DNA from: Rhynchopus sp. YZ270_cl-10
Taxonomy: Eukaryota; Euglenozoa; Diplonemea; Diplonemida; Diplonemidae
Direction: 5' to 3'
DNA length: 64,000 bases
NCBI GenBank assembly: GCA_964035575.1
Contig: OZ037840.1
Coordinates: forward strand, 1,178,001-1,242,000
The position numbers were made by a program, and so were the translations under genes. A model generated the notes under the pieces. That model had not been told where the DNA came from, searched no databases, and was given only the letters and a program-made list of their open reading frames with translations. Below are positions 19,992-30,791 of this stretch, in pieces (position 1 is the stretch's first letter; each line of letters starts with the position of its first letter).

Positions 19992-20140
19992 GTAATTGCT
20001 ATCGGAAAAAAAACGGCGTGTGCTGTGGAACTCCACCGTGTAGAAGTAACCTACAACACACCCAGCACTCTGCTCTTCTGCAGGTATGCTAACGCTCTTC
20101 GTACGCTGCCAGACCCACTGGGACGCCTGCATCTGAAACG

Positions 20141-20696
20141 TACTGGGTACTGGGTACTGGGTACTGGGTACTGGGTACTGGGTACTGGGTACTGGGTACT
20201 GGGTACTGGGTACTGGGTACTGGGTACTGGGTACTGGGTACTGGGTACTGGGTACTGGGTACTGGGTACTGGGTACTGGGTACTGGGTACTGGGTACTGG
20301 GTACTGGGTACTGGGTACTGGGTACTGGGTACTGGGTACTGGGTACTGGGTACTGGGTACTGGGTACTGGGTACTGGGTACTGGGTACTGGGTACTGGGT
20401 ACTGGGTACTGGGTACTGGGTACTGGGTACTGGGTACTGGGTACTGGGTACTGGGTACTGGGTACTGGGTACTGGGTACTGGGTACTGGGTACTGGGTAC
20501 TGGGTACTGGGTACTGGGTACTGGGTACTGGGTACTGGGTACTGGGTACTGGGTACTGGGTACTGGGTACTGGGTACTGGGTACTGGGTACTGGGTACTG
20601 GGTACTGGGTACTGGGTACTGGGTACTGGGTACTGGGTACTGGGTACTGGGTACTGGGTACTGGGTACTGGGTACTGGGTACTGGGTACTGGGTAC
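20141..20696. repeat. Tandem array of GTACTGG (7 bp, ~79 copies)
   Basis: Essentially perfect GGGTACT units over 556 bp, beginning where the J3 sequence stops. Long frames of QYPVPST or GTGYWVL repeats through the array are not genes. Confidence 0.98.
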
Positions 20697-20959
20697 CCAG
20701 AGAAGGCACCTTGACAGCAGCGAAGGCACAAGACAAGGTATGTAAATATGTTAACTTTATGGTGAATATTCAACAAAGTAAGGCTGTCGACTCGTATTTC
20801 CTCCAAAAAGTCTCCAGAACAATATTTTACACCCTCAGGCGAACTTATTTTTTAAAGAAATCACCTTCTTTAAATTCCCCACCACTCACAACTTCACTTT
20901 TAAACAGGTATCGCGAGTGCAACATCGAGAACCAACTGTGCAGAACGAGCGAACATATG
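20697..20959. other. AT-rich spacer; no gene
   Basis: Unique-looking AT-rich DNA between the GGGTACT array and B1, with nothing recognisable. Confidence 0.4.
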
Positions 20960-22262
20960 GGGTGGAAAGGGGGGTGGGAACACTCTGTCAGTCACTGCTA
21001 TTGCCATTAACCCAGGGAGCATAGCTAGTGCAAGAAATTCGACTTTGGAAACCTTCCGGAAAGTCTGTCCTCTGCTTGCGGAGGACGAGGCACAAGAAAT
21101 ATTGCGTTCCCCCAGAAAACCAGTGCACATTTCACACTCCTTGTGGGTAGTCTTGTTGCCTTTTTTGTCGAGTAATTTTGGCCCAGGCATGCTCTTGAAG
21201 CATGACAATTTAGTGTGTATGGGGCAGGGTGTTGTTTTGTTCTGAATTCTCTTTGTTATAACATCTAAGTCAATCGCGGGTGGTGGTTTGTGTAGCGTGA
21301 GGCACTCTTTTTAGCAAACTTCCTGCGGCTGCTAAAGTGTTATTTCTTCGGATTTAACAACGTACAGCGTAACATAGTGGTTTAGCCTGGTCGACACAAC
21401 CTTTGATAGATACGGGATAACCAACCCCCTTCGACCCCTTGTGGGTTCACTGAACAAGCCCTAGTGGTAGTTAAACGCGATTGACATTTACATTCCTAGA
21501 GATGAAAGAACAAGATAACACTTCTGTACCCGCGCATCAAAATTGTGGAAAACTTTGCACCCCAAACACCCTCAACAACGCCCGCCAAAAGGCGCCCCTT
21601 GTTGCTGGGAGTTGTTCTCATGTTTGATACCTGCACAGCGGGCATTCCTCTGAGTCCAACGCATGTTTGGCCTGTCTGCGGACTTCAGGTGCACGAAGAC
21701 AGGGTCTGGTGGTAAATTTTGCGTAGTGTCGCATTCCCTCATGTGTGGGTCACTCACACTTGGCGGTCATGTGCCACTGCGTGGGTCTGGGAATTTGGGT
21801 ACCTGGGTACAGGAAATTTGTTGTGGAAGACATCAACCACCATGCATTGAGGAGGGTAAGACAGTGTTCGCAGTTTCTACCTGATAGCATTACAACATTT
21901 AACTTCTCCACGGGGGTCTTGGGCCGTTCACTCGGTTCTACCTTGACTACCGGAAGATATTCTTGAGGCCTTTTTGGTCTCTAGAATATCCGGTCTTCCC
22001 GAACGGAGGCACACTTTGTGTGTTACTACGACCTGGCAATTTCCAGCAGTAGGTTAAGTAATCTTTCTTGTAAATTGTTGGATCATTATCTCCTCAGTGC
22101 ATGAATGCCCCACGTGACTGGACACTTTTGTGTTTGTCATGTGGAGCTGTGGTTGCTCTTTCACGACTTTTTTCCTGTTCCTGGACCTGGACCTGGGTAC
22201 CTGGGTACCTGGGTACCTGGGTACCTGGGTACCTGGGTACCTGGGTACCTGGGTACCCAGTA
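20960..22262 (+). repeat. Core repeat B1
   Basis: Nearly identical over about 1.2 kb to B2 (31600-32964), starting at GTGGAAAGGGGGGTGGGAAC. Its first ~700 bp are homologous to the A/H body: AGGGAGCATAGCTAGTGCAA, GCGTTCCCCCAGAAAACCA, TGTTGGCCTG-type text and CCCCAAACACCCTCAACAAC. It ends in a short GGTACCTG array (22194-22256). No terminal inverted repeats of its own are seen. Confidence 0.88.
22194..22256. repeat. Tandem array of GTACCTGG (8 bp, ~7 copies)
   Basis: CCTGGGTA units closing repeat B1, the same array type that closes B2. Confidence 0.93.
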
Positions 22263-22655
22263 CCCAGTACCCAAAAATAATTTAGGATAATATGTACCGT
22301 TTTGGGCCGCTGTAATTGTGCTGTAATTGTGGTGTAATTGTGGCGTAATTGTGCTCAGTTGCTCAGTTGTGCGTAAGTGGGTGTAAATGTGCGTAAGTGT
22401 ACGTAAGTGTGCGTAAGTGTTGGTACTTGTGGAGTATTTGTGGGTACGTGTGTGTAAGTGTGCAAAAACGGATATTTTTTGTTTTCTGCATGTTTCTCCT
22501 GCTCTTTCACGCCAACAAGACTTCGATAACATTTCGCTTAAAATTGCACATTTTTTGGCGTGGCTGCATAACCGATTCCCCGTGTTTCTACACAGTTGTC
22601 ACGGGGGGCATTCACGTGTTGGAAATTTGTTTTCGTTGGTCAAGCTTTTAAACGC
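22263..22655. repeat. TGTAATTGTGG and GTGCGTAAGTGT short repeats
   Basis: Imperfect 11-bp TGTAATTGTGG units at 22308-22355, then GTAAGTGT-type units to ~22460. The first set recurs at 23568-23645 beyond the K array. No gene is seen. Confidence 0.6.
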
Positions 22656-22741
22656 CGGCATTTGCATTTCCGGAATCCGTCCGGCCAGTGGTGGGGTCAA
22701 TTTGCCGAAATGGACAAATTCTCGTTTTTGGTCAATTTCCG

Positions 22742-22874
22742 CACAGTACACAGTACACAGTACACAGTACACAGTACACAGTACACAGTACACAGTACAC
22801 AGTACACAGTACACAGTACACAGTACACAGTACACAGTACACAGTACACAGTACACAGTACACAGTACACAGTA
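22742..22874. repeat. Tandem array of GTACACA (7 bp, ~19 copies)
   Basis: CACAGTA units at the left of K that pass without a break into the 5-bp array. Confidence 0.97.
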
Positions 22875-23502
22875 CAGTACAGTACAGTACAGTACAGTAC
22901 AGTACAGTACAGTACAGTACAGTACAGTACAGTACAGTACAGTACAGTACAGTACAGTACAGTACAGTACAGTACAGTACAGTACAGTACAGTACAGTAC
23001 AGTACAGTACAGTACAGTACAGTACAGTACAGTACAGTACAGTACAGTACAGTACAGTACAGTACAGTACAGTACAGTACAGTACAGTACAGTACAGTAC
23101 AGTACAGTACAGTACAGTACAGTACAGTACAGTACAGTACAGTACAGTACAGTACAGTACAGTACAGTACAGTACAGTACAGTACAGTACAGTACAGTAC
23201 AGTACAGTACAGTACAGTACAGTACAGTACAGTACAGTACAGTACAGTACAGTACAGTACAGTACAGTACAGTACAGTACAGTACAGTACAGTACAGTAC
23301 AGTACAGTACAGTACAGTACAGTACAGTACAGTACAGTACAGTACAGTACAGTACAGTACAGTACAGTACAGTACAGTACAGTACAGTACAGTACAGTAC
23401 AGTACAGTACAGTACAGTACAGTACAGTACAGTACAGTACAGTACAGTACAGTACAGTACAGTACAGTACAGTACAGTACAGTACAGTACAGTACAGTAC
23501 AG
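22871..23502. repeat. Tandem array of GTACA (5 bp, ~126 copies)
   Basis: Perfect CAGTA units that follow directly from the 7-bp CACAGTA units by loss of a CA step. Frames of STVQY or TVLYC repeats through it are artefacts. Confidence 0.98.
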
Positions 23503-24244
23503 GTCACTTACAGGTGGTGGCATGCTTCCCTGTAGGGTGGTGTACCATTTTTTCCCCCAGCGTAATTTCGGTGTAATTGTGTGTAATTGTGGTGTAATTG
23601 TGGTTAGTTGTGTGTAGTTGTGCTGAAATTGTACTGAAATTGTGCCTAATATAGGCACAGCTCAGGTGAGTATGGTGCCAGTTGTGCCCAGTTATGTCAT
23701 GGGTAAAACGGTACATAATACCCAAAATAATTTAGGATAATACCCAAATAATTTAGGATAATACCCACTGGGTTTATCCTAAATGGGTACTAGAAACTTG
23801 GGTACTAGCCTAATTACCCCTAGATTTAAAGATCAATTTGAATCCTGGGCCGGAACACGGATTTGGATTCAGAGGATCCCAATCTTTCCAATAACGGCAT
23901 TTTCTGGGGGTGGAAAAATACCCTGCTTTCTTGCGAGGGGGTTGGGCCAAAAAAATATAGGCACCCGAACAATCCCCTGTGTATACTGTGTATACCGTGT
24001 GCGGAAATTGACCAATAACGAGAACTTGTCCATTTCGGCAAATTGACCCCACCACTGGCCGGACGGATTCCGGAAATGCAAATGCAAGTGTTTTCGGTGT
24101 GAACTGTGTGTACTCTATGTACTGTGCGCTACCACAGCCAGGACCTCATAAGCTCTCAGTAGGCTCTCACAGGCTCTCACAAGGTTAACACCTTGCGCTT
24201 TCAGCGGTGGGTCGCGATTTTTTTCACAGTGTGCAAACGAACAG

Positions 24245-24450
24245 ATTTTTGACATTTTCCTGGTCGCATACTGCGAGTTTTCCTGGAAGCGCAGGAAAAA
24301 TGACTGGGGAGTGTTGGTGGCTCCGTGACGCCACAGAGCCGGCACACTCGTTGAGTGCCTCACAAAACCTCAAATTTATTCCGTTTTGATTTTATTTAAT
24401 GTCTTCACGCTATATTGTTGTTGTTGGGTTGGGAAATAAAACATTTTTTT
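24245..24450 (+). repeat. Dispersed repeat P1
   Basis: About 200 bp (CTGGTCGCA, GACTGGGGAGTG, GTGGCTCCGTG, GAGCCGGCACAC, GAGTGCCTCACAAAA) shared with the inverted P2 at 55095-55295. Both copies end in GTTGTTGGGT...GGAAATAAAA, which resembles a gene 3' end with a polyadenylation signal. Confidence 0.7.
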
Positions 24451-24547
24451 ACCGTTTTCCTGAGTTGTCCTCATAAAACCCCCCCCTAAATTAAGCCGGG
24501 GATCGGGGATCGCGGGTTTTGACCCCCGGAATTACGGCTACACCTGC

Positions 24548-24640
24548 TCCCCCCCCACATCGATTTCAATACTATACCATACTTCACCTACGGTTACCCT
24601 TACAGGGGGGTGAAGGAAGGTAAGTTGAAAACACAGTGGA
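24548..24640 (+). repeat. 3' end of repeat J (copy J4)
   Basis: CACATCGATTTCAATACTAT through GGAAGGTAAGTTGAAAA matches the end of J1 (28868-28946) and, inverted, J2. Only the last ~90 bp are present. Confidence 0.85.
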
Positions 24641-25260
24641 GATTGCACAACTGTGGCAACACAACCGAGGCAACTACACTCAGGGCGTTCGCCACGGGGC
24701 GAAAAAAATTTTTTTTCGTTAAATTAATTTTTTTCTAAAAAAATTACTTTTTATTTCGCCCCAGGGCTTCGCCCCACCGGGGCGAAGCCCTTAATAAAAT
24801 AAATAAAAAAAAAAAAAAAAAAAGAAAAAGGGGGGGCGAACTCTGCCGACCCCCCCGGAGGGGGGGTCGGCAGGGTTTTTTGGGGTGATTTTTTACTTGT
24901 GTGCTGCCTATAAGTCAAATGTATATGTGTATACATTTGACTTTCACCCTAAAAAAAAAAATAAAATAAAAAAAAAATAGTGGAGCACACTCTAGGGTGG
25001 CTACACTACCAAGTTTTCAAAAAAAAAAAAAACAAAAAAAAAACAGATGCCTCCCCACCACCCTACTTTTTGTATTGCTTGTTTCCACTGTACTCAAAAT
25101 CCTAAAAAACCTTAGTTTTTTAGTCTTTACTATAGAGATGTGCGCCACCCACACCCACACACACTACCCACCCCCTCACCACCAGAGGGGATTTGACCAA
25201 AAAATCGATTTTTTTAAATAAATCATCCGCAAACCTGCCCGCAACAGTCTTTTAATAAAA

Positions 25261-27897
25261 ATGGGGCCAAAGCAGCAGACCCTGTGGGGAAGGGCGGTGA
25301 GGGCACCCACCATTAACCGCAACTATGCGGGGTGGAAGAGGAAGGAGGCAGAAGCACAGTTTGTGCTGCGCGGCCTGGACTTCGGTCCCCCCTCAGGCCC
25401 GGACTACCTGACGCTCTCCGCTCTCCGCCGCATCGCAACCGACTTCGACAACAACCAGCAGCCAGCAGCCCCTGCACCAGCAGCAGTTCAACCAGCAGCA
25501 CTCACTCCAGTCCCTCAACCAACAGCCCCGGCAGCAGCAGCAGTTCAACCAGCAGCAGTTCCACCACCAGCACTCACTCCAGTCCCTCAACCAACAGCCC
25601 CGGCAGCAGCAGCAGTTCAACCAGCAGCACTCACTCCAGTCCCTCAACCAACAGCCCCTGCAGCAGCAGCAGCAGCCGTGACACCGACAACCGGGAAGAG
25701 GAGCAGCAGCAGGGCCCGGTCACAGGGTACGAAGCGTGCCCGCGTGGAGGCACCTCCCCTCACGGACATCGTGTGGGACGATGGGGATGACTTCGGAGGG
25801 ACGGAGCCCGAAGCACGCATCCCCGTCGTGATCGACATTGTGTCAGACGAGGAGGAAGGAGGAGAAGACGCCAGTCCCAAGCTCAAGGTAATGGGTGTTA
25901 ACGTGGCCACGCTTGAGCGCCACAAGTCCACGTGGCCTTGGCTGAAGTGGGCCGACGGTCGCGTGTTCTGCGCTAACTGCGCATACGTGTTCACGAACGC
26001 GACGCAGTTCAAGCGCGACTTCGGGAGACACGCCCAAGAAGAAGGACACCTCAGCAGCGGCAGCCTCGCCACTCTTATGGCAAAGAACGCAGAAGAGACC
26101 GCTCGTCAGTCCCGTGAGAACATGACCACCCTGGTGAAGACCATATTTCACTGCGTCAAGATAGGCATTCCGGTCAGCAAGCTGCTGAAACACCTCTCCT
26201 TTTTTGTCGATGAGCTGCAGTGTAAGAGGATGCGTGAGTGGCTGGCGGGTGATGTGCACTACTTCTCTGCCCAATCCATCACTGAGTGGATGAAGGCAAT
26301 CGGGGAGACGTTGTTGTCGGGCATTGCCGCCGATGCAGTGACAAGTGGAAGGGTTGGCCTGATCGCGGACTCGACGAAGGATGTGGCCCGGAAGGAACAG
26401 TGTGTCATCGTTCTCCGCTTTGTACATGATAGTGAACCACAGGAGCGACTCGTGGACATGAGCGAGATCCGGGACAGATCGGCACAGGGATATTCCACCC
26501 ACATCCGCAAGATCGTTGACAAGTTGGGTTTGCGGTTTCACGACGCCGCTGAGGTGTCAGATAACCCCAACGTCTGGTTCGACGGGGTTGCGTTGGATGG
26601 AGCAGCCAACATGCTCGGCAAACATGCAGGTCTGGCAAAGCAGCTCCGGTACTGGTGGGGTCCGTCGGCGATAGAGATGTGGTGCCATTGCCACCTCTTG
26701 AACCTTGCATGCGGTGACGCTGCAAAGGAGGTGCCAAGTGTCGACCGTTTTCTCAACTTATTGCGTTCTGTCTGGGTATTTTTGTACACGCACAACAAAC
26801 ACCATGAAGGGTTCCGTGAGATGCTGAGGGAATTGAGTGATGTGATCAACCAAGACGAGCTGGCTGCCCCCACCGAGACCCGCTGGTTGACTCAGGGGAA
26901 CGCTGTCCACACACTCAACTCCCAACTCCCTGTGCTGATTGCGTACCTCAAAAAAGTGGAGCACTTGGGACCGACAGAGCAGTCACTTTTGAAGCAACTG
27001 AGTGACCGGAGCTTCTTCGGGATGGTGGCGATGCTCGACACCATGTTGGGCTTGCTCAACGGGCTGTCGATGGATTTACAGGCCAAGGACTTAAACATCC
27101 TTGAGACCTGTGCTTACATCCAGAGCACGATTGCCAAGTTCCGCATGCTGCAGGACACGGCAAGCGCCTACGGCGCGTACCACACGTTCCCTGGTCGGTA
27201 CCAGGACGTGTTTCCGCACCAGCAAGTGAACAAAACAAACACGCTTGCCTTGTTCCACGAAACTGTGGGGGCGCCTTACTGTGGCGCCGTCATCAAGACG
27301 CTGGAACAGCGATTCTCCAACAACAAGGAGATCGCGCAGTTCGCCGTCTTCGACGTGCGGAACTGGACGGCGGACCAGGCGTACGGTGAAGAGCAGATCA
27401 GCGCGATAGAGAAGCGCTACTGCTCGGGCACTCATATCCACTTCAAACAGTTCAACAAGATTGATAACACCTCCTATCCGCAGTACTCTTCAACCGAATA
27501 CACCGAGAGGGCGAGGACTGGGCGCGCAGTGTTGGACGGAGGACAAGGTGCCCTGGCTTTGGAATGGCGGTGTCTGCGGATCGTACTACGTGAGAGGAAG
27601 TTACCCCAGCACTCCCGCTCCCTCCTCAAGTTCCTGCAGTCTGCTGAAGGTGCCCCGTTCCCCCTGTTACGGAAGGTATCACTGCTCGTGTCAACGCTAC
27701 CTTCAACCTCGGTGGAGGCAGAGAGGCGTTTTAGTTTATTGAAAATAATCAAAACAAGATTGAAGTCTCACATGACGGATGACTCTCTTTTGTACATCTG
27801 TTTGATAAAACAGCACAGAGACACCCTCAGTGACGGGGAGATTGAAGAAATTCTCCGGCGTTTTACTGCTGTTCGTAACAGAAAAGTTCAGCTGTGA
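25261..27897 (+). CDS. hAT-3 transposase
   Basis: 878-aa intact frame whose Met directly follows the AT-rich leader. Residues ~70-140 are a Pro/Ala/Gln-rich linker encoded by near-perfect DNA repeats. A BED-type zinc finger lies at ~235-265 (FCANCAYVF, GRHAQEEGH). The RNase H-like hAT core follows: first catalytic Asp in LIADSTKD (~368), second in VALDGAANM (~444), CHCHLLNLAC (~477), the conserved Arg-Trp in ETRWLTQG (~538), catalytic Glu in SVEAERRFSLLK (~818). It ends in the C-terminal dimerisation segment (TRLKSHMTDDSLL). It cuts at the TIRs and inserts into 8-bp targets. The closest look is to ZBED/ZMYM-related hAT proteins rather than to hAT-1 or hAT-2. No stop, frameshift or needed intron is seen. 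Confidence 0.92.
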   Translation: MGPKQQTLWGRAVRAPTINRNYAGWKRKEAEAQFVLRGLDFGPPSGPDYLTLSALRRIATDFDNNQQPAAPAPAAVQPAALTPVPQPTAPAAAAVQPAAVPPPALTPVPQPTAPAAAAVQPAALTPVPQPTAPAAAAAAVTPTTGKRSSSRARSQGTKRARVEAPPLTDIVWDDGDDFGGTEPEARIPVVIDIVSDEEEGGEDASPKLKVMGVNVATLERHKSTWPWLKWADGRVFCANCAYVFTNATQFKRDFGRHAQEEGHLSSGSLATLMAKNAEETARQSRENMTTLVKTIFHCVKIGIPVSKLLKHLSFFVDELQCKRMREWLAGDVHYFSAQSITEWMKAIGETLLSGIAADAVTSGRVGLIADSTKDVARKEQCVIVLRFVHDSEPQERLVDMSEIRDRSAQGYSTHIRKIVDKLGLRFHDAAEVSDNPNVWFDGVALDGAANMLGKHAGLAKQLRYWWGPSAIEMWCHCHLLNLACGDAAKEVPSVDRFLNLLRSVWVFLYTHNKHHEGFREMLRELSDVINQDELAAPTETRWLTQGNAVHTLNSQLPVLIAYLKKVEHLGPTEQSLLKQLSDRSFFGMVAMLDTMLGLLNGLSMDLQAKDLNILETCAYIQSTIAKFRMLQDTASAYGAYHTFPGRYQDVFPHQQVNKTNTLALFHETVGAPYCGAVIKTLEQRFSNNKEIAQFAVFDVRNWTADQAYGEEQISAIEKRYCSGTHIHFKQFNKIDNTSYPQYSSTEYTERARTGRAVLDGGQGALALEWRCLRIVLRERKLPQHSRSLLKFLQSAEGAPFPLLRKVSLLVSTLPSTSVEAERRFSLLKIIKTRLKSHMTDDSLLYICLIKQHRDTLSDGEIEEILRRFTAVRNRKVQL
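25455..25680 (+). repeat. In-frame ~63-bp tandem repeats in the hAT-3 ORF
   Basis: Three near copies of CACTCACTCCAGTCCCTCAA followed by CCAACAGCCCC and a CAG run, encoding LTPVPQPTAPAAAA. Length changes keep the frame. Confidence 0.85.
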
Positions 27898-28139
27898 TAG
27901 CACTTTGTTTTGGGGGGGCAAGGGTGGGGGGATCACGCGCGAATCGCATTTTTTTTATCATCTATCAGTATCAGGGATTCACCCCCACGAACTAGCTTCT
28001 CCGGCGGGAAAAATTTTTTTTTGACCTATTTTAAGCACTAGTAAAAAAACATAATTTCAGGGATTTTGGCATTTCGCCACGATCCTGAAAAACCGAGGGC
28101 GATAGCGAACGCCCTGACTACACTACTCCAACAATTTTT

Positions 28140-28946
28140 CAAAAAAAAAAAAAAAAAAACAAGTAATTGCTATCGGAAAAAAAACGGGGTGTGCTGTGGT
28201 TATGGGGGGACCCACACTCCTGAACACCGCCCTGTAGAAATAATCTACACTCTGCTCTTCTGCAGGTATGCGAAAACGCTGCCACAACCACTGGGACGCC
28301 TGCACTTGAAACGTTCAAGAACGGGGGCTGTCATCCTCAGACCCCTCTTCGTCCAGCACCATTTGCTCGATCGATGGTCGGCGTGTTCCACGTCGTCGTC
28401 GTCCACAGCCTCCCACTCATCGTCGCCGGAGGAGGAGTGCGCAAGGAACACAGACGACGAACTGTCGTCGATCACACCATGCGCATCAGCACCACCCAGC
28501 AAAGCGCCAGGCTGCTATGTTGGTTTCGAAAATCGTGCGGAGTTTCCCACAGCACACCTCGTTCTTTTTCTTAGCAATTCCTTGTTTTGTTGTTGTTTTC
28601 CACACACCTTCCTTCAACCCTTGTAGGATCAGTTGTTATTTTTTTCTAGAAAACTTGAAATTACACATTTCAAGAGAACAAATTAAAAAGGGTCCTTATT
28701 TGCGTTTTTGGGCTCTGCCCGTGCAGTGGTGGGGTCAATCTCGAAAATTGGACAAATTTTTGACCACTTAAATTTTGAGAAATATGAGCCCGGTTGCTTA
28801 TACGTGGGGCCCATTTTTGGTCAGAATTTTCCTCAAAATCCGGGTTTGTAATATTGACCCTTTACTCCCCCCCCACATCGATTTCAATACTATACCTTAC
28901 TTCACCTACGGTTACCCTTACAGGGGGGTGAAGGAAGGTAAGTTGA
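28140..28946 (+). repeat. Dispersed repeat J1 (~800 bp, full copy)
   Basis: Begins after poly(A) with CAAGTAATTGCTATCGG and ends GGAAGGTAAGTTGAAAA. J2 at 61077-61890 is an inverted full copy; J3 and J4 are partial. No TIR, no target-site duplication and no 3' poly(A) tail are seen. A frame crosses J1 (28066-28626) and its counterpart crosses J2, but many differences change amino acids, so coding is unproven. It contains the GGTGGGGTCAAT module near 28727. Confidence 0.8.
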
Positions 28947-29075
28947 AAAAACGGGTGTTTATATTTCAGGCGGTGTGACATAGTACGTTGGTAGGTCAGA
29001 GGTGCGTCCTCAGTACTTATTTTTTCCTAGTTTTCTTTCTTAGGTACACTGTTCGCGAGAGGGCTTTGTATTTCA

Positions 29076-29418
29076 AGTCAACTTCTTTTCATTTACTTGT
29101 CATACCCTGAAGTCATTGCACTTCACAAATTTTTTTTCTTCCGAAAAAAAAAAACTCCTCAGTAAAACCCTCAGTGACCCCACCTTTACAGTAGGCATCA
29201 TCTGTGGGTAAAGTGTGTCTAACTTTGTTCCGAACGTTTCTCTCTTTTTTGGGTGGGAGGGAGGTCAGGATAGAATGCCTTGCCATACTGAATGGATGAC
29301 GCGCTGTCTGTATATTGCCTCCCACTGCCCAGAGGGCATCAGGACTATTCTGTTTTTGTCCTCAGGGAGGTGAACATCCCCTGCCCCGGCGCATCGTTCG
29401 TACTTGCCGATCTACAGG
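29076..29418 (+). repeat. Copy of the upstream region of receptor 2
   Basis: GTCAACTTCTTTTCATTTAC to GTACTTGCCGATCTACA matches 49765-50156 at near identity, apart from ~55 bp present only in the 49.8-kb copy. The preceding 40 bp (GTACACTGTTCGCGAGAGGG) recur inverted in H near 46400-46440. It may mark a lost paralogue or a segment spread by a transposon. Confidence 0.85.
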
Positions 29419-29983
29419 GCGCATCCCTCGACGTACTTTCCCCCAAACATGGTGGGTTACACCCCCCATGAAGTGGCAGGATGACATGCGGGGGTCCTTG
29501 GAGGCCACAGACATGTACTTACAACTTTAAATTGGATTTTTTTTTGAAAAAAAACTCAAAAAATACGGTAAAATTGGGCAAAAATGGGGCCTTCACGGCC
29601 TTTTGCCACAAAAATAAACCCATTTTCGACGAAATTTTCCCCAAAATCACATAGAAATACCCATACAAACCCCAAAAAAATCGATTTGGGTGTGTTTTCG
29701 ACACCTTAGACGACTCCAAGTCACTTTAAAGTTCCATGCAAGAGTAAGCCTTAAATCGGCCTTTTTCCGTTACATTTTTGTTACATGTTTTGGAGTCATT
29801 TTTTCAAAAAAAACCAAATTGTTTTTGTCCCTAAGTCGTCCATTGGTGGTTTCAGTGGGTTCTCTGACCTAGATCGTAGATCCCAGGGTGTACCCCGCCG
29901 GTTTTTTGCAGATTTATTAACTTTTTCCGGGAAAAAAGTGAAAATATTCAAAAAGCTTCACCCTTCCTTAAGCCATTACGCCC
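29419..29983. other. No gene: AT-rich repeat-like DNA
   Basis: Homopolymer-rich DNA resembling the internal filler of the A/E families. No ORF with recognisable domains. Confidence 0.4.
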
Positions 29984-30791
29984 CCTAGGCATACTTGGCC
30001 CCCCATATGGGGGGGCCCTAAAATATGGGGGAATATGGGGAAATATGGGGGGAAATATGGGGGGTTTTACCCCCCATATTTTTATATGGGGGAAATATGC
30101 AGGAAATATGGGGGATATCCCCCTATACTTATACCTATACGTATACCCATTACCCCCCACCCTACCCCCCCACCCCCCCTACCCCCCCCTACCCCCCTAC
30201 CCCCCCCCCACCCCCCCTACCCCCCCCTACCCCCCTACCCCCCCCTACCCCCCTACACGGTGAACTCCCCCTCCATGGCTGGAGTAAACGAGAGATCCGG
30301 CGAGGGGGTGTGGGTCACACCCGCTAGCGGGTGTGGTCACACCCCCTAGCGGGTGTGAAAGCGGGTGTGAAATCGGGTCTCCACCTTCTAAGGTGAGCCT
30401 CTGTACTAACTAGACTCTCGAAAATTTTTTTGGTCACACCCTAAAAGTGCCCAATTTTGCAATTCCAGCCAGAATTCAGCAGTTTTGAGCCTTTCAGGGG
30501 GTCTAAAACGCGTTTTTGAAGTTTTTATGACGATATTACCTGGGCGTTTGTGAGTAGTCACAGTGCTATCTATTTTGGGGTCGTCAGCCACACATGTGAA
30601 AAATATGATTGTGGGGACCAGTTCCCCGTCCCTCCCTATAGTTCCCCCTCATGTGAGGTGAAAGGACTTGGACCCTTGAAGCTTCCCTCAGAGACGCGCA
30701 ACAAATGGTGAATGTGCAGACAAGGTATGGTTTCATCTCCCCCACAGAAAATACAATATTCACTCAACTAAACATATACACATACATCTTA

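Larger units (their letters stand above)
18912..20140 (+). repeat. Dispersed repeat J3 (truncated; split by element L)
   Basis: 18912-18933 and 19992-20140 together match the first ~170 bp of J1 (28140-28320): AACAAGTAATTGCTATCGG, TCTGCTCTTCTGCAGGTATG and GGGACGCCTGCA. Element L splits it at GTAATT. The copy ends at the start of the GGGTACT array. Confidence 0.85.
22656..24100. repeat. Inverted-repeat unit K enclosing GTAC arrays
   Basis: 22658-22745 (GCATTTGCATTTCCGG, GGTGGGGTCAATTTGCCG, GGTCAATTTCCGCACA) is repeated inverted at 24000-24098. At the same point after CCGCACA the left arm carries the long arrays, whereas the right arm has only a few GTATACACA-like units. 23503-23995 between them has short TGTAATTGTGG repeats and TAATTTAGGATAATACCCA repeats, but no gene. 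Confidence 0.75.
24681..28116 (+). mobile_element. hAT-3 DNA transposon, complete, with 8-bp TSD
   Basis: TIR CAGGGCGTTCGC at the left and GCGAACGCCCTG at the right. Both flanks read ACTACACT (24673-24680 and 28117-28124), a perfect 8-bp hAT target-site duplication. The 3.4-kb unit encodes one full transposase. The left subterminal part has three strong hairpins: GGGCTTCGCCCC paired with GGGGCGAAGCCC near 24764-24791, TGCCGACCCCCCC paired with GGGGGGGTCGGCA near 24843-24872, and AAGTCAAATGTATA paired with TATACATTTGACTT near 24912-24943. It looks structurally intact. Confidence 0.95.

Noticed and set aside
19295-23502. CRISPR array
   Set aside because: The repeats are head-to-tail 5-8 bp units without spacers, in a eukaryotic context.
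19953-23658. Long reading frames through the GTAC arrays (QYPVPST, STVQY, TVLYC repeats)
   Set aside because: They exist on both strands and in several frames because unit lengths of 5-7 bp lack stops. No flanking domains and no gene-like start context.
28140-28946. Repeat J as a SINE
   Set aside because: The A-run lies at the start rather than the 3' end in the orientation shared by copies, and no tRNA or 5S-like promoter boxes or target duplications are visible.
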